This document shows, one piece after another, positions 27,800 through 36,592 of a DNA stretch of 64,000 nucleotides. Every line of letters begins with the position of its first letter. Positions within the stretch are counted from its first letter, which is position 1. Both the position numbers and the translations under genes were made by a program. The notes below the pieces were generated by a model. The model ran no database searches. It had not been told where the DNA came from and saw only the letters and a list, made by a program, of their open reading frames with translations. This DNA is from Actinomyces timonensis DSM 23838 (GTDB lineage: Bacteria > Actinomycetota > Actinomycetes > Actinomycetales > Actinomycetaceae). Location: NCBI RefSeq assembly GCF_000295095.1, contig NZ_JH806632.1, forward strand, positions 384,450 to 448,449, written 5' to 3'.

Positions 27800-29302
27800 T
27801 CACTCCTCGCGCTGGAAGGACATGGTGGCGGCGTAGGTCTTCTCGCTGGGCCAGCGGGAGGTGATCGCCTTGGCGCGGGTGTAGAACTTGACGCCCTCGG
27901 GGCCGTGGATGTGGGTGTCGCCGAGCAGCGACTCCTTCCATCCGCCGAAGGAGTAGTAGGCCACCGGCGTCGGGATCGGCACGTTGACGCCGACCATGCC
28001 GGCCTCGACGTCGAGTTGGAAGCGGCGGGCGACCCCGCCGTCGTTGGTGAAGATCGCCGAGCCGTTGCCGAAGGGCGAGGAGTTGACGATCTTGATGGCC
28101 TCGTCGTAGGTGTCGGCGTGGACGATCGACAGGACCGGGCCGAACACCTCCTCGCGGTAGAGGTCGGAGTCCTGGGGCACGTTGTCCACGATGGTCGGGC
28201 CGAGGAAGTGGCCGTTCTCGTGGCCGGGGATGACCAGGTCGCGGCCGTCGAGCACCACCTCGCCGCCCTTGGACTCGCCCTCGTTGATGAGGCCGATGAT
28301 GAACTCCTTGGACTTGGCGTCGATGACGGGGCCCATCTCGACACCCTCGTCCATGCCGTAGCCGACCTTGATCTTCTCGGCGTGGGCCTTGACGCGCTGG
28401 GCGAGGTCGGGGCCGCAGCCGCCCACGGCCACGACGACGGGCAGGGCCATGCAGCGCTCGCCGGCGGCGCCGAAGGCGGCGGCGGAGATGTGCTGGGCGG
28501 CGAAGTCCAGGTCGGAGTCGGGCATGACGATGGCGTGGTTGTTCGCCCCGCCCAGGGCCTGGACGCGCTTGCCGTTGGACACACCGGTGTTCTGGATGAT
28601 GTGGGCCACCGGTGTGGAGCCGACGAAGGAGATGGCGTCGATCCCGGGGTGCTCGAGGATCTTGGTGACCATGGTGCGGTTTCCGGACACGACGTTGAAG
28701 ACGCCGTCGGGCAGGCCGGCCTCCTTGTACAGCTCGGCCGTCAGCAGCGCGGCCGAGGGGGTGGCAGAGGCGGGCTTGAGGATGAAGGCGTTGCCGGTGG
28801 CGATGGCCACGGGGTGCATCCACATGGGCACCATGGCGGGGAAGTTGAAGGGGCAGATGCCCGCGACGACGCCGAGGGGCTGGCGGATGGTGTGGATGTC
28901 GACGCCGGTGGAGATGTCGAAGGAGTACTCGCCCTTGAGGGCCAGGTTGATCGCGGTGGAGAAGTCGAGGGTCTCGCGGCCGCGCTGGATCTCGCCGATG
29001 GCGTCGGAGTAGTTCTTGCCGTGCTCCTCGACGATGAGGCGGGCCATCTCGTCGGAGTGGGCCAGGACCAGCTCGCGCATCTTGAACATGATGGCGGTGC
29101 GCTTGGCCAGGGAGTACCCGGCCCAGCTCTTCTGGGCCTCCCGGGCCACCTCGACGGCGTGGTCGAGGTCGGCGTCGGAGGCCTGGAGCAGCTCCTTCTC
29201 CACCTCGCCGGTGCCGGGGTTCTCGATGGGGAAGCGGCCGATCGGGGTGCCCTCGTAGGAGGCGCCGTTGATCCAGTGCTTGATGGTCTTGATCTCTGTC
29301 AT
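27800..29302 (-). CDS. iolA: Methylmalonate-semialdehyde dehydrogenase (CoA-acylating)
   Basis: The product has 500 residues. The aldehyde dehydrogenase superfamily shows the NAD-binding FILKPASATPSAAL and FVGSTPVAHII, and ALGGANNHAIVMPD in place of the usual ELGG segment. The nucleophile Cys is in AAGERCMALPVVV, the MMSDH form. It converts malonate semialdehyde (the end of the inositol path) to acetyl-CoA and CO2. It is the last gene of the iolC-aldolase-iolB-iolD-iolA operon, 46 bases after iolD. Confidence 0.92.
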   Translation of the reverse strand: MTEIKTIKHWINGASYEGTPIGRFPIENPGTGEVEKELLQASDADLDHAVEVAREAQKSWAGYSLAKRTAIMFKMRELVLAHSDEMARLIVEEHGKNYSDAIGEIQRGRETLDFSTAINLALKGEYSFDISTGVDIHTIRQPLGVVAGICPFNFPAMVPMWMHPVAIATGNAFILKPASATPSAALLTAELYKEAGLPDGVFNVVSGNRTMVTKILEHPGIDAISFVGSTPVAHIIQNTGVSNGKRVQALGGANNHAIVMPDSDLDFAAQHISAAAFGAAGERCMALPVVVAVGGCGPDLAQRVKAHAEKIKVGYGMDEGVEMGPVIDAKSKEFIIGLINEGESKGGEVVLDGRDLVIPGHENGHFLGPTIVDNVPQDSDLYREEVFGPVLSIVHADTYDEAIKIVNSSPFGNGSAIFTNDGGVARRFQLDVEAGMVGVNVPIPTPVAYYSFGGWKESLLGDTHIHGPEGVKFYTRAKAITSRWPSEKTYAATMSFQREE

Positions 29303-29348
29303 GCGGATGGGCTCCTTCGGTGATTGACAGGTCTGTGGTCTGCGGCGC

Positions 29349-31256
29349 TCACAGGTAGTGGCGCTGCGGCTTGCGGTCCTCGACGTACTCCTCGTAGGCC
29401 TTCTGGGTGGACTCCAGGCGGGAGACGCCGGAGACGGGCACGTCCCACCAACTCGACCCGGGCGGGTTGGGCCCGTAGAGGTCGGTCTCGATGTGGATCA
29501 TCGAGGGCTTGTCGCTGGCGGCGGCCTTGGCGTAGGCCTCGCGGAACTCGGCGATGGAGTGGACCTCGTGGACCTCAAGGCCCCAGGAGCGTGCGTTGGC
29601 GGCGATGTCGACGCCGGCGATGGTGTCCTCGTCGGCAAGGTGGCTGCCCGTCCCGCGCTGGCGGTACTTGGTGCCGAAGCGCTGGGACCCGTGGGACTCC
29701 GAGAGCGCCCCGATGGAGGCGAAGCCGTAGTTCTGCAGCAGGACGTAGATGACCTTGATGCCCTCCTGGACCACCGTGGCCAGCTCCATGGGGAGCATCT
29801 GGTAGGTGCCGTCGCCGACGATCGAGACTACCTCGGACTCGGGGCGCGCGAGCTTGCAGCCCAGGCCCGCGGGGACCTCGTAGCCCATGCAGCTGAAGGC
29901 GTACTCCACGTGGTACTGGATGGGGGTGCGGGCCTGCCACAGGGCCTGGAGGTCGCCGGGCATGGAGCCGGCGGCGTTGATCATGATGTCCTCGTCGGCC
30001 ATGAGCTCGTTGAGGGCGCCGAAGACCTCGGTCTGGGCGGGCAGCGGGCCGTGGCCCAGGTGGTAGCACTCGGCGGTGCGCTCCAGCCAGCCCTCGCGCT
30101 CGGCGGCGATCTCCGCGGAGTAGGCCTCGTCCACGTGGTAGCCCTGAAGCGCCGTCGTCAGGGCGGCCAGGGCCTCCCGGGCGTCGGCCACGACCATCTC
30201 GGCGCTCTCCTTGGCGGCGTCGAAGGCGCAGACGTTGATGTTGACGAAGCGGACGTCGGGGTTCTTGAACTGCGTCTTGGAGGCGGTGGTGAAGTCGGAG
30301 TAGCGGGTGCCCACGCCGATGACGAGGTCGGCCTTGTCGGCGATGTGGTTGCCGGAGTCACCGCCGGTGGAGCCCACTCCCCCGATGGCGCAGGGGTGGT
30401 CGAAGTTGATGGCGCCCTTGCCGGCCTGGGTGTCGGCCACGGGGATCCCGGTGGCGGTGGCCAGGGCGCGCAGCTCCTCGGATGCCTCGGAGTAGATGGT
30501 GCCGCCTCCGGAGATGATCATGGGGCGCTTGGCCGCCTTGATCATGGCGACGGCGCGCTCGAGGGCCGCGGGCTCGGGCAGGGGGCGGCGCACGTGCCAC
30601 ACGCGCTTGCGGAAGAACTCCACCGGCCAGTCGTGGGCCTCGGCCTGGACGTCCTGCGGCATGGCGATGACGACGGCGCCCGTCTCAGCGGGGTCGGTGA
30701 GCACGCGCATGGCATTGAGGAGCGAGGGGATGAGCTGCTCGGGCCGGTTGATGCGGTCGAAGAAGCGCGAGACCGGCCGGAAGGCGTCGTTGACGGTGAC
30801 GTCGAGGGTGCGCGGGTCCTCGAGCTGCTGGAGCACGGGGTCCGGGACGCGGGTGGCGAACTGGTCGGAGGGGAAGAGGAGGACGGGGACGCGGTTGGTG
30901 GTGGCCAGGGCGGCGCCGGTGACCATGTTGAGGCTGCCCGGGCCGATGGAGGCGGTGCACATGTAGGTCTGCAGGCGGTTCTTCACCTTGGCGAAGGCGG
31001 CCGCCGCGTGGACCTGCCCCTGCTCGTTGCGGGGCATGATGTAGGGCATCGGCTCCTCGCCGTCGACGGGCTCGATCTCGTTCTGGAGGAGGGCTTGGCC
31101 GATCCCGGCGACATTGCCGTGGCCGAAGATGCCGAAGGCGCCGGCGATGAGGCGCTGCTCGACGCCGTCGCGCTCGGAGTACTGGTTGGACAGGAAGCGG
31201 ATGGTCGCTTGCGCCACGGTCAGGCGGATGGTTCCCGCGTAGGCCTCATTGCTCAC
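29349..31256 (-). CDS. iolD: 3D-(3,5/4)-trihydroxycyclohexane-1,2-dione hydrolase
   Basis: The product has 635 residues, thiamine-diphosphate enzyme family. It has an N-terminal pyrimidine-binding domain, the central domain with MIISGGGTIYSEA, and the C-terminal cofactor motif from VSIVGDGTYQM to LLQNYGFASI. It opens the six-membered ring in the third step of inositol breakdown. The GTG at 31256 gives the usual N-terminus (RLTVAQATIRFLSNQ). In-frame ATGs upstream lack a good ribosome site. Confidence 0.92.
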   Translation of the reverse strand: MSNEAYAGTIRLTVAQATIRFLSNQYSERDGVEQRLIAGAFGIFGHGNVAGIGQALLQNEIEPVDGEEPMPYIMPRNEQGQVHAAAAFAKVKNRLQTYMCTASIGPGSLNMVTGAALATTNRVPVLLFPSDQFATRVPDPVLQQLEDPRTLDVTVNDAFRPVSRFFDRINRPEQLIPSLLNAMRVLTDPAETGAVVIAMPQDVQAEAHDWPVEFFRKRVWHVRRPLPEPAALERAVAMIKAAKRPMIISGGGTIYSEASEELRALATATGIPVADTQAGKGAINFDHPCAIGGVGSTGGDSGNHIADKADLVIGVGTRYSDFTTASKTQFKNPDVRFVNINVCAFDAAKESAEMVVADAREALAALTTALQGYHVDEAYSAEIAAEREGWLERTAECYHLGHGPLPAQTEVFGALNELMADEDIMINAAGSMPGDLQALWQARTPIQYHVEYAFSCMGYEVPAGLGCKLARPESEVVSIVGDGTYQMLPMELATVVQEGIKVIYVLLQNYGFASIGALSESHGSQRFGTKYRQRGTGSHLADEDTIAGVDIAANARSWGLEVHEVHSIAEFREAYAKAAASDKPSMIHIETDLYGPNPPGSSWWDVPVSGVSRLESTQKAYEEYVEDRKPQRHYL

Positions 31257-31380
31257 GTTCGTGGTCTCTCTCTCGTGCGGCATCGGACGATGCACGAAGC
31301 ATGTCATATCAAACGGTCATATGGAATAGAGGGGCCGCTGGGCGGACGGGCGGCCCGGCGCCGCCCGTCCGCCCGCGGGC

Positions 31381-32283
31381 TCAGCGCGTCATGGGCAGTC
31401 GGGGGTCGACCTCCTGGGATTCCCAGGTGCCCCGGATCCAGTGGTGGGCGGGGTCGTCGGGGGCGAGCCAGACGAGGTCCTCGTCCGGTCCCGCCATGAC
31501 GTTGAGGTAGTACATGTCGTAGCCGGGGGCGGCCACGCAGGGCCCGTGGTAGCCGTAGGGGACGAGGGCGACGTCCCCCTTGCGCACGGGGATGCACAGG
31601 TCGATGGGGCGGTCCTGGCTCGCGGCATAGGTCGCGTGGAGGCCGAAGCCGGGGCCGCCCTCGGGGCTGTCGGCGATCTCGAAGTAGTAGATCTCCTCGA
31701 GCTCGCGCTCGGCCTCGGAGCGCTCGTCGTGCTTGTGGGCGGGGTAGGAGGACCAGTTGCCGCCGGGGGTGAGGACCTCGCAGCACAGCAGGTGGCTGGT
31801 CTCGACCCCGTTGGCCAGGGCGTAGTTGTTGACCTGGCGGGAGCAGTCCCCCGCGCCGCGCAGGTCGACCCGCACCTGCTCGCGCCCGTAGTAGGCCACG
31901 GGCAGGTCGCGCGAGGCCAGGGCCGAGGGCAGGGCGAAGCGGCCGCCGTCGACCGAGGTGATGGTCAGTTCTTTGTGGCGCGGGACGTAGAGGTAGTCGG
32001 TGATCCCGGTGAAGACCCCGCCGCGGCCGGCGAGCTCGTAGCCCTGGCCGTCGATCTCGACGGAGCAGCCGCCGGCCAGCGGCAGCACGATCAGCTCGGA
32101 CTCCCCGGTGGACAGGGTCTGGGCGGCTCCCGCCTCGAGCACGGCCACGCGCAGCCCGGAGTAGGTCCAGCCCGCGCGCTCGGGGGTGATGTCGACGGCG
32201 AGGCCGTCGTGGCCGGAGGCGCCAGCGGGGATGTGGATGTCGGTGACGCTGGGGGCGGGGGTCGCGGTGTGTCCAGTGGTCAT
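31381..32283 (-). CDS. iolB: 5-Deoxy-glucuronate isomerase
   Basis: The product has 300 residues with the bicupin fold. The metal-binding cluster is PAHKHDE with EEIYYFE, and VPYGYHGPCVAAPG supplies the last His. It converts 5-deoxy-glucuronate to 5-dehydro-2-deoxy-gluconate in inositol breakdown. Its ATG overlaps the TGA of the upstream aldolase gene by four bases. It is followed by iolD after about 120 bases. Confidence 0.92.
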   Translation of the reverse strand: MTTGHTATPAPSVTDIHIPAGASGHDGLAVDITPERAGWTYSGLRVAVLEAGAAQTLSTGESELIVLPLAGGCSVEIDGQGYELAGRGGVFTGITDYLYVPRHKELTITSVDGGRFALPSALASRDLPVAYYGREQVRVDLRGAGDCSRQVNNYALANGVETSHLLCCEVLTPGGNWSSYPAHKHDERSEAERELEEIYYFEIADSPEGGPGFGLHATYAASQDRPIDLCIPVRKGDVALVPYGYHGPCVAAPGYDMYYLNVMAGPDEDLVWLAPDDPAHHWIRGTWESQEVDPRLPMTR

Positions 32284-33152
32284 GAGAGCAGTCCTACGGT
32301 GGAGTCGACGGCGGCGGCGACGTCGTCGTCGGGCGGATAGAGAAGTGAGCGGCCGATGACGAGGCCCTTGACCGTCGGCAGGGCGAGCGCCCGTGCCCAG
32401 GTCTCGCGCGCCTCGTCGGCGTGCTCGCTGACCGCGCCCCCCAGGATGAGGGCCGGCAGTGTCGAGGCCTCCATCACCCGCTCCATCTCCGCCACAGCGG
32501 GGAGCTTGAGCCAGGTGTGGGCCGAGGTGCGCCCCAGGCCGGAGGCGATGGCCATCGAGGAGATGACCGCGTCGGGGCTCAGGTCGTTGATGATACGTCC
32601 TTCCTCCCAGCGGGAGATGAAGGGCTCGACCATCGCCATGACGCGCCGCTCGGCGAGCTCGTCGATGGCGTGGGCGCAGGCGGCGAGTGTGGAGGCCGTG
32701 GCGGGGTCAGAGTAGTTGATGCGCAGGAGCATCTTCCCGCCGTCGAGCCCGGCGTCGACGACGCCGCGGGCGTCGTAGCCGGTGAAGCGGTCGTCCATCT
32801 CGAAGGAGGCCCCGGCCAGGCCTCCCCGGTTCATCGAGCCGTAGACGAGCTTGCCGTCCAGGGCGCCCAGCAGCGCCAGGTCCTCGATAAGGTCGGCGGT
32901 GCCGAGGAAGCCGTCGACGCCCGGGCGGCTAAGGGCCTCGACGCAGCGCGCGAGGACGTCCTCGCGCGAGGCCATGGCCATGGGGTCGGTCCCCGCCGCG
33001 AGCGCCCCGCGGGCGGGGTGGTCGCAGGCGATGATCATGAGCTTGCGACCGTCGGCCGGCAGACAGCCGCGGGGGCGGTCGGCCAGCACCCGGGCGATGC
33101 GGCCGGGGCCGTTCGCGCGGATCTCGACGAGTTCCTCAGTCAGTCCGGCCAT
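32280..33152 (-). CDS. Cgl0159-type (beta/alpha)8 aldolase-like protein
   Basis: The product has 290 residues. Segments MIIACDHPARGAL, GVDGFLGTADLIEDL, HTWLKLPAV and LILGGAVSE fit a class I (DhnA/LacD-like) aldolase barrel; the Lys in WLKLP is the likely Schiff-base residue. The family is found in actinobacterial inositol clusters (known from Corynebacterium as Cgl0159). It probably replaces IolJ in splitting the phosphorylated keto-acid into malonate semialdehyde and dihydroxyacetone phosphate. It sits between iolC and iolB with overlaps at both ends. Confidence 0.75.
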   Translation of the reverse strand: MAGLTEELVEIRANGPGRIARVLADRPRGCLPADGRKLMIIACDHPARGALAAGTDPMAMASREDVLARCVEALSRPGVDGFLGTADLIEDLALLGALDGKLVYGSMNRGGLAGASFEMDDRFTGYDARGVVDAGLDGGKMLLRINYSDPATASTLAACAHAIDELAERRVMAMVEPFISRWEEGRIINDLSPDAVISSMAIASGLGRTSAHTWLKLPAVAEMERVMEASTLPALILGGAVSEHADEARETWARALALPTVKGLVIGRSLLYPPDDDVAAAVDSTVGLLS

Positions 33153-33153
33153 G

Positions 33154-34143
33154 TCACAGATCCTTCAGGTTCGGGGCGCACCGGTCGCGGTAGCGCCGCA
33201 TGACGTTGAGCAGCTCGGGCTCGGTGGGCATCGCCGTCGAGCACTCGATGCGCTCGCAGACGATGGCGCCGGCGGTGGAGGCGGCGAAGATCGTCTTCTC
33301 CTGGGACCAGCCGGACAGCAGGCCGTGGCAGACGGCGCCGCCGAAGGCGTCCCCGGCGCCCAGGCCGTTCTTCGTCTCGGCGGGGGTCACGGGCATCTCG
33401 ATGCGCTCGTCGCGGGTCTTGGCCAGAGTGCCGAGCGGCCCCTGCTTGACGATGGCGAGCTCGACGCCGGCCTCCAGGAGGGCGTCGGCGGCGCGGTCCG
33501 GCTCGGTCTCCCCCACGGCGACCTCGCACTCCTCGCGGTTGCCGATGGCCACGGTCACCTTGGGCAGGACCTGGGCGACCTGCTCATGGGCGGTGGCGCG
33601 GTCGGGCCAGAACATCTCGCGGAAGTCGAGGTCGATGATCGTGTGGGCCTTGCGGGCGCGGGCGTCGAGCGCGGCGTGGTGGGCCGCGCGGGAGGGCTCC
33701 TTGGACATGCCCGTGGCGGAGACCCAGAAGATGCGGGCGTCGCGCACCGCGTCGAGGGGGAGGTCGGCGTCGTCGAGCTCGAGGTCCGGGGCGGAGGGCT
33801 GGCGGTAGAAGTAGAGGGGGAAGTTGTCCGGCGGGAAGATCTCGCAGAAGGTCACCGGCGTGTTCATGCCGGGCTTGGGCACGACGTAGTCGTCGTAGAC
33901 GCCCAGGGCGCGCATCTCCTGGCAGACGAACCGGCCGAAGGGATCGTCCCCCACGCCGGTGATGACGGCCGAGCGATGGCGGTAGCGGGCGGCGGCGACG
34001 GCGACGTTCGTGGGGCTGCCGCCGAGGAACTTGCCGAAGGTCTCCACCTCCTCCAGGCCGACGCCGATCTGGAGGGGGTAGATGTCGATTCCGCAGCGGC
34101 CGATGGTCAGGACATCCAGGGGCGGGGTGGTTGAAACGGTCAT
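33154..34143 (-). CDS. iolC: 5-Dehydro-2-deoxygluconokinase
   Basis: The product has 329 residues, PfkB/ribokinase family. Motifs: TIGRCGIDIYPLQIGVGLEE at the start, FLGGSPTNVAVAAARYRH (substrate side), and the catalytic NGLGAGDAFGGAVCHGLL with anion hole and base Asp. It phosphorylates 5-dehydro-2-deoxygluconate at O6. It heads the iolC-aldolase-iolB-iolD-iolA operon. The promoter is TTGACA at 34225-34230, a 17-base spacer and CAGGCT, next to the palindromic operator at 34231-34248. Confidence 0.9.
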   Translation of the reverse strand: MTVSTTPPLDVLTIGRCGIDIYPLQIGVGLEEVETFGKFLGGSPTNVAVAAARYRHRSAVITGVGDDPFGRFVCQEMRALGVYDDYVVPKPGMNTPVTFCEIFPPDNFPLYFYRQPSAPDLELDDADLPLDAVRDARIFWVSATGMSKEPSRAAHHAALDARARKAHTIIDLDFREMFWPDRATAHEQVAQVLPKVTVAIGNREECEVAVGETEPDRAADALLEAGVELAIVKQGPLGTLAKTRDERIEMPVTPAETKNGLGAGDAFGGAVCHGLLSGWSQEKTIFAASTAGAIVCERIECSTAMPTEPELLNVMRRYRDRCAPNLKDL

Positions 34144-34201
34144 GGGCTTCCCTTCCACATCGTCGGGGCGGGGCGGGGCGCGGGATCGGCGCCTGGGACC
34201 A

Positions 34202-34284
34202 AGCCTGCCCCCGGGCACCCCTCCTGTCAATATTTGTCCTAACAAATACCCTCCATGACAAAGTCGCACATAGTCAGGTAGGCT
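34202..34284. promoter_or_regulatory. Divergent iolC/gntR promoters with shared IolR-like operator
   Basis: Leftward: TTGACA (34225-34230) and CAGGCT (34202-34207), spacer 17. Rightward: ATGACA (34255-34260) and TAGGCT (34279-34284), spacer 18. Between them lies the palindrome TATTTGTCCTAACAAATA (34231-34248), the most symmetric copy of the recurrent operator. It is well placed for control of the iol operon and autoregulation. Confidence 0.7.
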
Positions 34285-34387
34285 CGCGCGGACACCCCCG
34301 GCCACCAGCACGGGGATGACCCCATCAGTCACAGCGCCGGGCGCGACCCACCAGGCGCCCGAGCCGAAGAACCAGAGAACGACGACC

Positions 34388-35185
34388 ATGCCCGATCCGA
34401 CCCCAACGCCGCACAGCCCCTCCCCCACGGACGAGCCGAAGGACAAGGCGCCGCGCGTCGTCGAGATCCAGCTGGACCGCAAGAGCCCGGTCCCGCTCTA
34501 CTTCCAGATCTCCGAGCCGATCGCCGAGGCCATCCTGAGCGGCGAGCTCCCCGTGGGAACGCGGCTGGAGGACGAGCTGTCCATGGCCAAGAGGCTCGCG
34601 GTCTCCCGGCCGACGGCGCGCCAGGCGCTCCAGCGGCTCGTGGACCGCGGCCTGCTCACCCGCAGGCGGGGCGTGGGAACCCTCGTCTCCCCCACACGGG
34701 TCCACCGGCCCATGGAGCTCACGAGCCTCCACTCCGACCTCGAGTCCGCGGGCCACAAGGTGTCCACCGAGGTCCTCGACCACGACGAGCACCCCGCCGA
34801 CGCCGCCGAGGCGGCGAGCCTGGAGGTGGCCGAGGGCACGCCGATCGTGCGCCTGTCCCGCCTGCGCACGGCCGACGGCGAGCCGATCGCGGTGCTGACC
34901 AACCTCATCCCGGCGGATATCTGCCCCTCGCGGGAGGCCCTGGCCAGCGGAGGCCTCTACGACCTCATGCGCGCCGAGCAGATCATCCCGACGACGGCCC
35001 GCCAGACCATCGGGGCCCGCCCCGCCACGGCGGCGGAGGCGCGGATGCTCGGCGAGAAGCGCGGCGCCGCCCTGCTCACCGCGACGCGCACCACCTACGA
35101 CTCCTCGGGCCGCGCCATCGAGTACGGCACGCACGTCTACCGCGCCTCCCGCTACTCCTTCACCACCACCCTCTTCTCCAACTAG
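34388..35185 (+). CDS. GntR-family regulator (HutC/UTRA type), probable inositol repressor
   Basis: The product has 265 residues. A winged helix-turn-helix (about 35-105) contains VPLYFQISEPIAEAIL and LAVSRPTARQALQRLVDRGL. A UTRA effector domain (about 115-260) starts at MELTSLHSDLES. Similar GntR proteins (IolR of Corynebacterium glutamicum) repress inositol genes. The recurrent TGTCC-T-GACA-like palindromes in this window resemble the IolR motif as I remember it. The gene is divergent from iolC. The ATG at 34388 was chosen because the conserved part begins soon after; an in-frame ATG lies at 34316. Confidence 0.82.
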   Translation: MPDPTPTPHSPSPTDEPKDKAPRVVEIQLDRKSPVPLYFQISEPIAEAILSGELPVGTRLEDELSMAKRLAVSRPTARQALQRLVDRGLLTRRRGVGTLVSPTRVHRPMELTSLHSDLESAGHKVSTEVLDHDEHPADAAEAASLEVAEGTPIVRLSRLRTADGEPIAVLTNLIPADICPSREALASGGLYDLMRAEQIIPTTARQTIGARPATAAEARMLGEKRGAALLTATRTTYDSSGRAIEYGTHVYRASRYSFTTTLFSN

Positions 35186-35209
35186 CCCCCCATCACCCCC
35201 TCTTATAAC

Positions 35210-35290
35210 CGAGACCGGGCGAACAGCACGGCGAAACCGGGGGCGGTTTTCCACAGATCGGAATCTCGCCGTGCTGTTCGCCCGGTCTCG
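35210..35290. terminator. Long hairpin with 25-bp perfect arms after the GntR gene
   Basis: The 25-base arm 35210-35234 (starts CGAGACCGGGCGAACAGCAC) pairs exactly with 35266-35290. The 31-base loop holds a small hairpin (AACCG...CGGTT). It follows the GntR gene by 24 bases and ends ten bases before the operator of the transaldolase-like gene. Confidence 0.75.
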
Positions 35291-35299
35291 ACGAGAGGA

Positions 35300-35345
35300 T
35301 TTGTCTGGACAATCGGTTGACAGGGGCGACAGCGTCGGCTTCAAT
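35300..35345 (+). promoter_or_regulatory. Promoter and IolR-like operator of the transaldolase-like gene
   Basis: TTTGTCTGGACAA (35300-35312) precedes a perfect TTGACA (35317-35322), a 17-base spacer and TTCAAT (35340-35345). Confidence 0.65.
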
Positions 35346-35419
35346 GGGACACGCAGCCCGGCAACGCCGCCAGGCGACTGCGGTTGAACACTGCGGGAAA
35401 CCGACCAGGAGAGCAGCAG

Positions 35420-36496
35420 ATGACCATCGAACACACACCCGGCCCACTCCTCGAGGCCGCCCAGAACTTCCCCACAGCGCTGTGGAACGACTCAGCGGAC
35501 CCCGATGAGCTCCGCCAGTCCATCTCCTTCGGCGGCGTGGGCGCCACCTGCAACCCCACCATCGCCTTCACATGCATCAACCAGCGCAAGGACGTGTGGC
35601 TCCCCCGCATCGCCGAGCTCGCCAAGGAGATGCCCGAGGCCTCCGAGTCGGAGATCGGCTGGCAGGTCGTGCGCGAGCTGAGCCTCGAGGCCGCCAAGCT
35701 CCTCGAGCCCGCCTTCGAGGAGCACAAGGGCCGCAACGGCCGCCTCTCCATGCAGACCGACCCCCGCCTTGCCCGCTCCGCGAAGGCCCTGGCCGACCAA
35801 GCCGAGGAGTTCTCCAAGCTGACCAAGAACATCATCGTCAAGATCCCCGCCACCTCGGTGGGCATCGAGGCGATCGAGGACGCCACCTACCGCGGCGTGT
35901 CGGTCAACGTCACCGTCTCCTTCTCAGTCCCCCAGGCCGTCGCCACCGGCGAGGCCATCGAGCGCGGCCTCAAGCGCCGCGAGGCCGAGGGCCTGGACAC
36001 CTCCACGATGGGCCCGGTCGTCACCCTCATGGTCGGCCGCCTCGACGACTGGATCAAGACGGTCGCCAAGAAGGAGGGCCTCTTCCTCGACCCCGGCCAC
36101 CTGGAGTGGGCCGGCATCGCCGCCTTCAAGCGCGCCCACGCCGAGTTCCAGGCCCGCGGCCTGCGCGCCCGCATGCTCGCCGCGGCCTTCCGCAACGTCA
36201 TGCACTGGTCCGAGCTCGTCGGCGGCGACGTCGTCATCTCCCCGCCCTTCAAGTGGCAGCAGATCATCAACAAGTCGGACTACAAGCCCACCAACCGGCT
36301 CGATGTCCCCGTTGACGACGCCATCATGAAGACGCTGCTCGGCATCCCCGAGTTCGTGCGGGCCTACGAGCCCGATGGCATGACCCCGGCGGAGTTCGAC
36401 ACCTTCGGCGCCACGGTCAACACCCTGCGGGGCTTCCTGCAGGCCGACGCCGACCTGGACGCCCTGGTCCGCGACGTCATCATGCCCAAGCCGTGA
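35420..36496 (+). CDS. Transaldolase-family protein in the inositol region
   Basis: The product has 358 residues. The TIM barrel of the transaldolase family is marked by SFGGVGATCNPTIAF near the start and by NIIVKIPATSVGIEAIE, whose Lys (about residue 141) is the Schiff-base residue. GVSVNVTVSFSVPQA and GPVVTLMVGRLDDW follow, as in TalC/TalA-like proteins. It has its own promoter with an IolR-like operator, so it should be induced with the inositol genes. Its substrate may be a keto-sugar made in the pathway rather than sedoheptulose phosphate. GGAG precedes the ATG. Confidence 0.82.
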   Translation: MTIEHTPGPLLEAAQNFPTALWNDSADPDELRQSISFGGVGATCNPTIAFTCINQRKDVWLPRIAELAKEMPEASESEIGWQVVRELSLEAAKLLEPAFEEHKGRNGRLSMQTDPRLARSAKALADQAEEFSKLTKNIIVKIPATSVGIEAIEDATYRGVSVNVTVSFSVPQAVATGEAIERGLKRREAEGLDTSTMGPVVTLMVGRLDDWIKTVAKKEGLFLDPGHLEWAGIAAFKRAHAEFQARGLRARMLAAAFRNVMHWSELVGGDVVISPPFKWQQIINKSDYKPTNRLDVPVDDAIMKTLLGIPEFVRAYEPDGMTPAEFDTFGATVNTLRGFLQADADLDALVRDVIMPKP

Positions 36497-36502
36497 GCGC
36501 GA

Positions 36503-36542
36503 GCCGGCCGGGGAGGCGATAACATCCGTCTCCCCGGCCGGC
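36503..36542. terminator. Hairpin after the transaldolase-like gene
   Basis: GCCGGCCGGGGAG (36503-36515) pairs with 36530-36542 around a 14-base loop, six bases after the stop codon. Confidence 0.7.
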
Positions 36543-36592
36543 CCCGTCACGCCCGCGCCCCCGTCCCCCTGACAACAACTGAAGGAGCAATG

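Noticed and set aside
31290-31330. Possible operator before iolD
   Set aside because: The partly symmetric CATATCAAACGGTCATATG differs from the recurrent palindrome, and iolD is expected to be transcribed from the iolC promoter.
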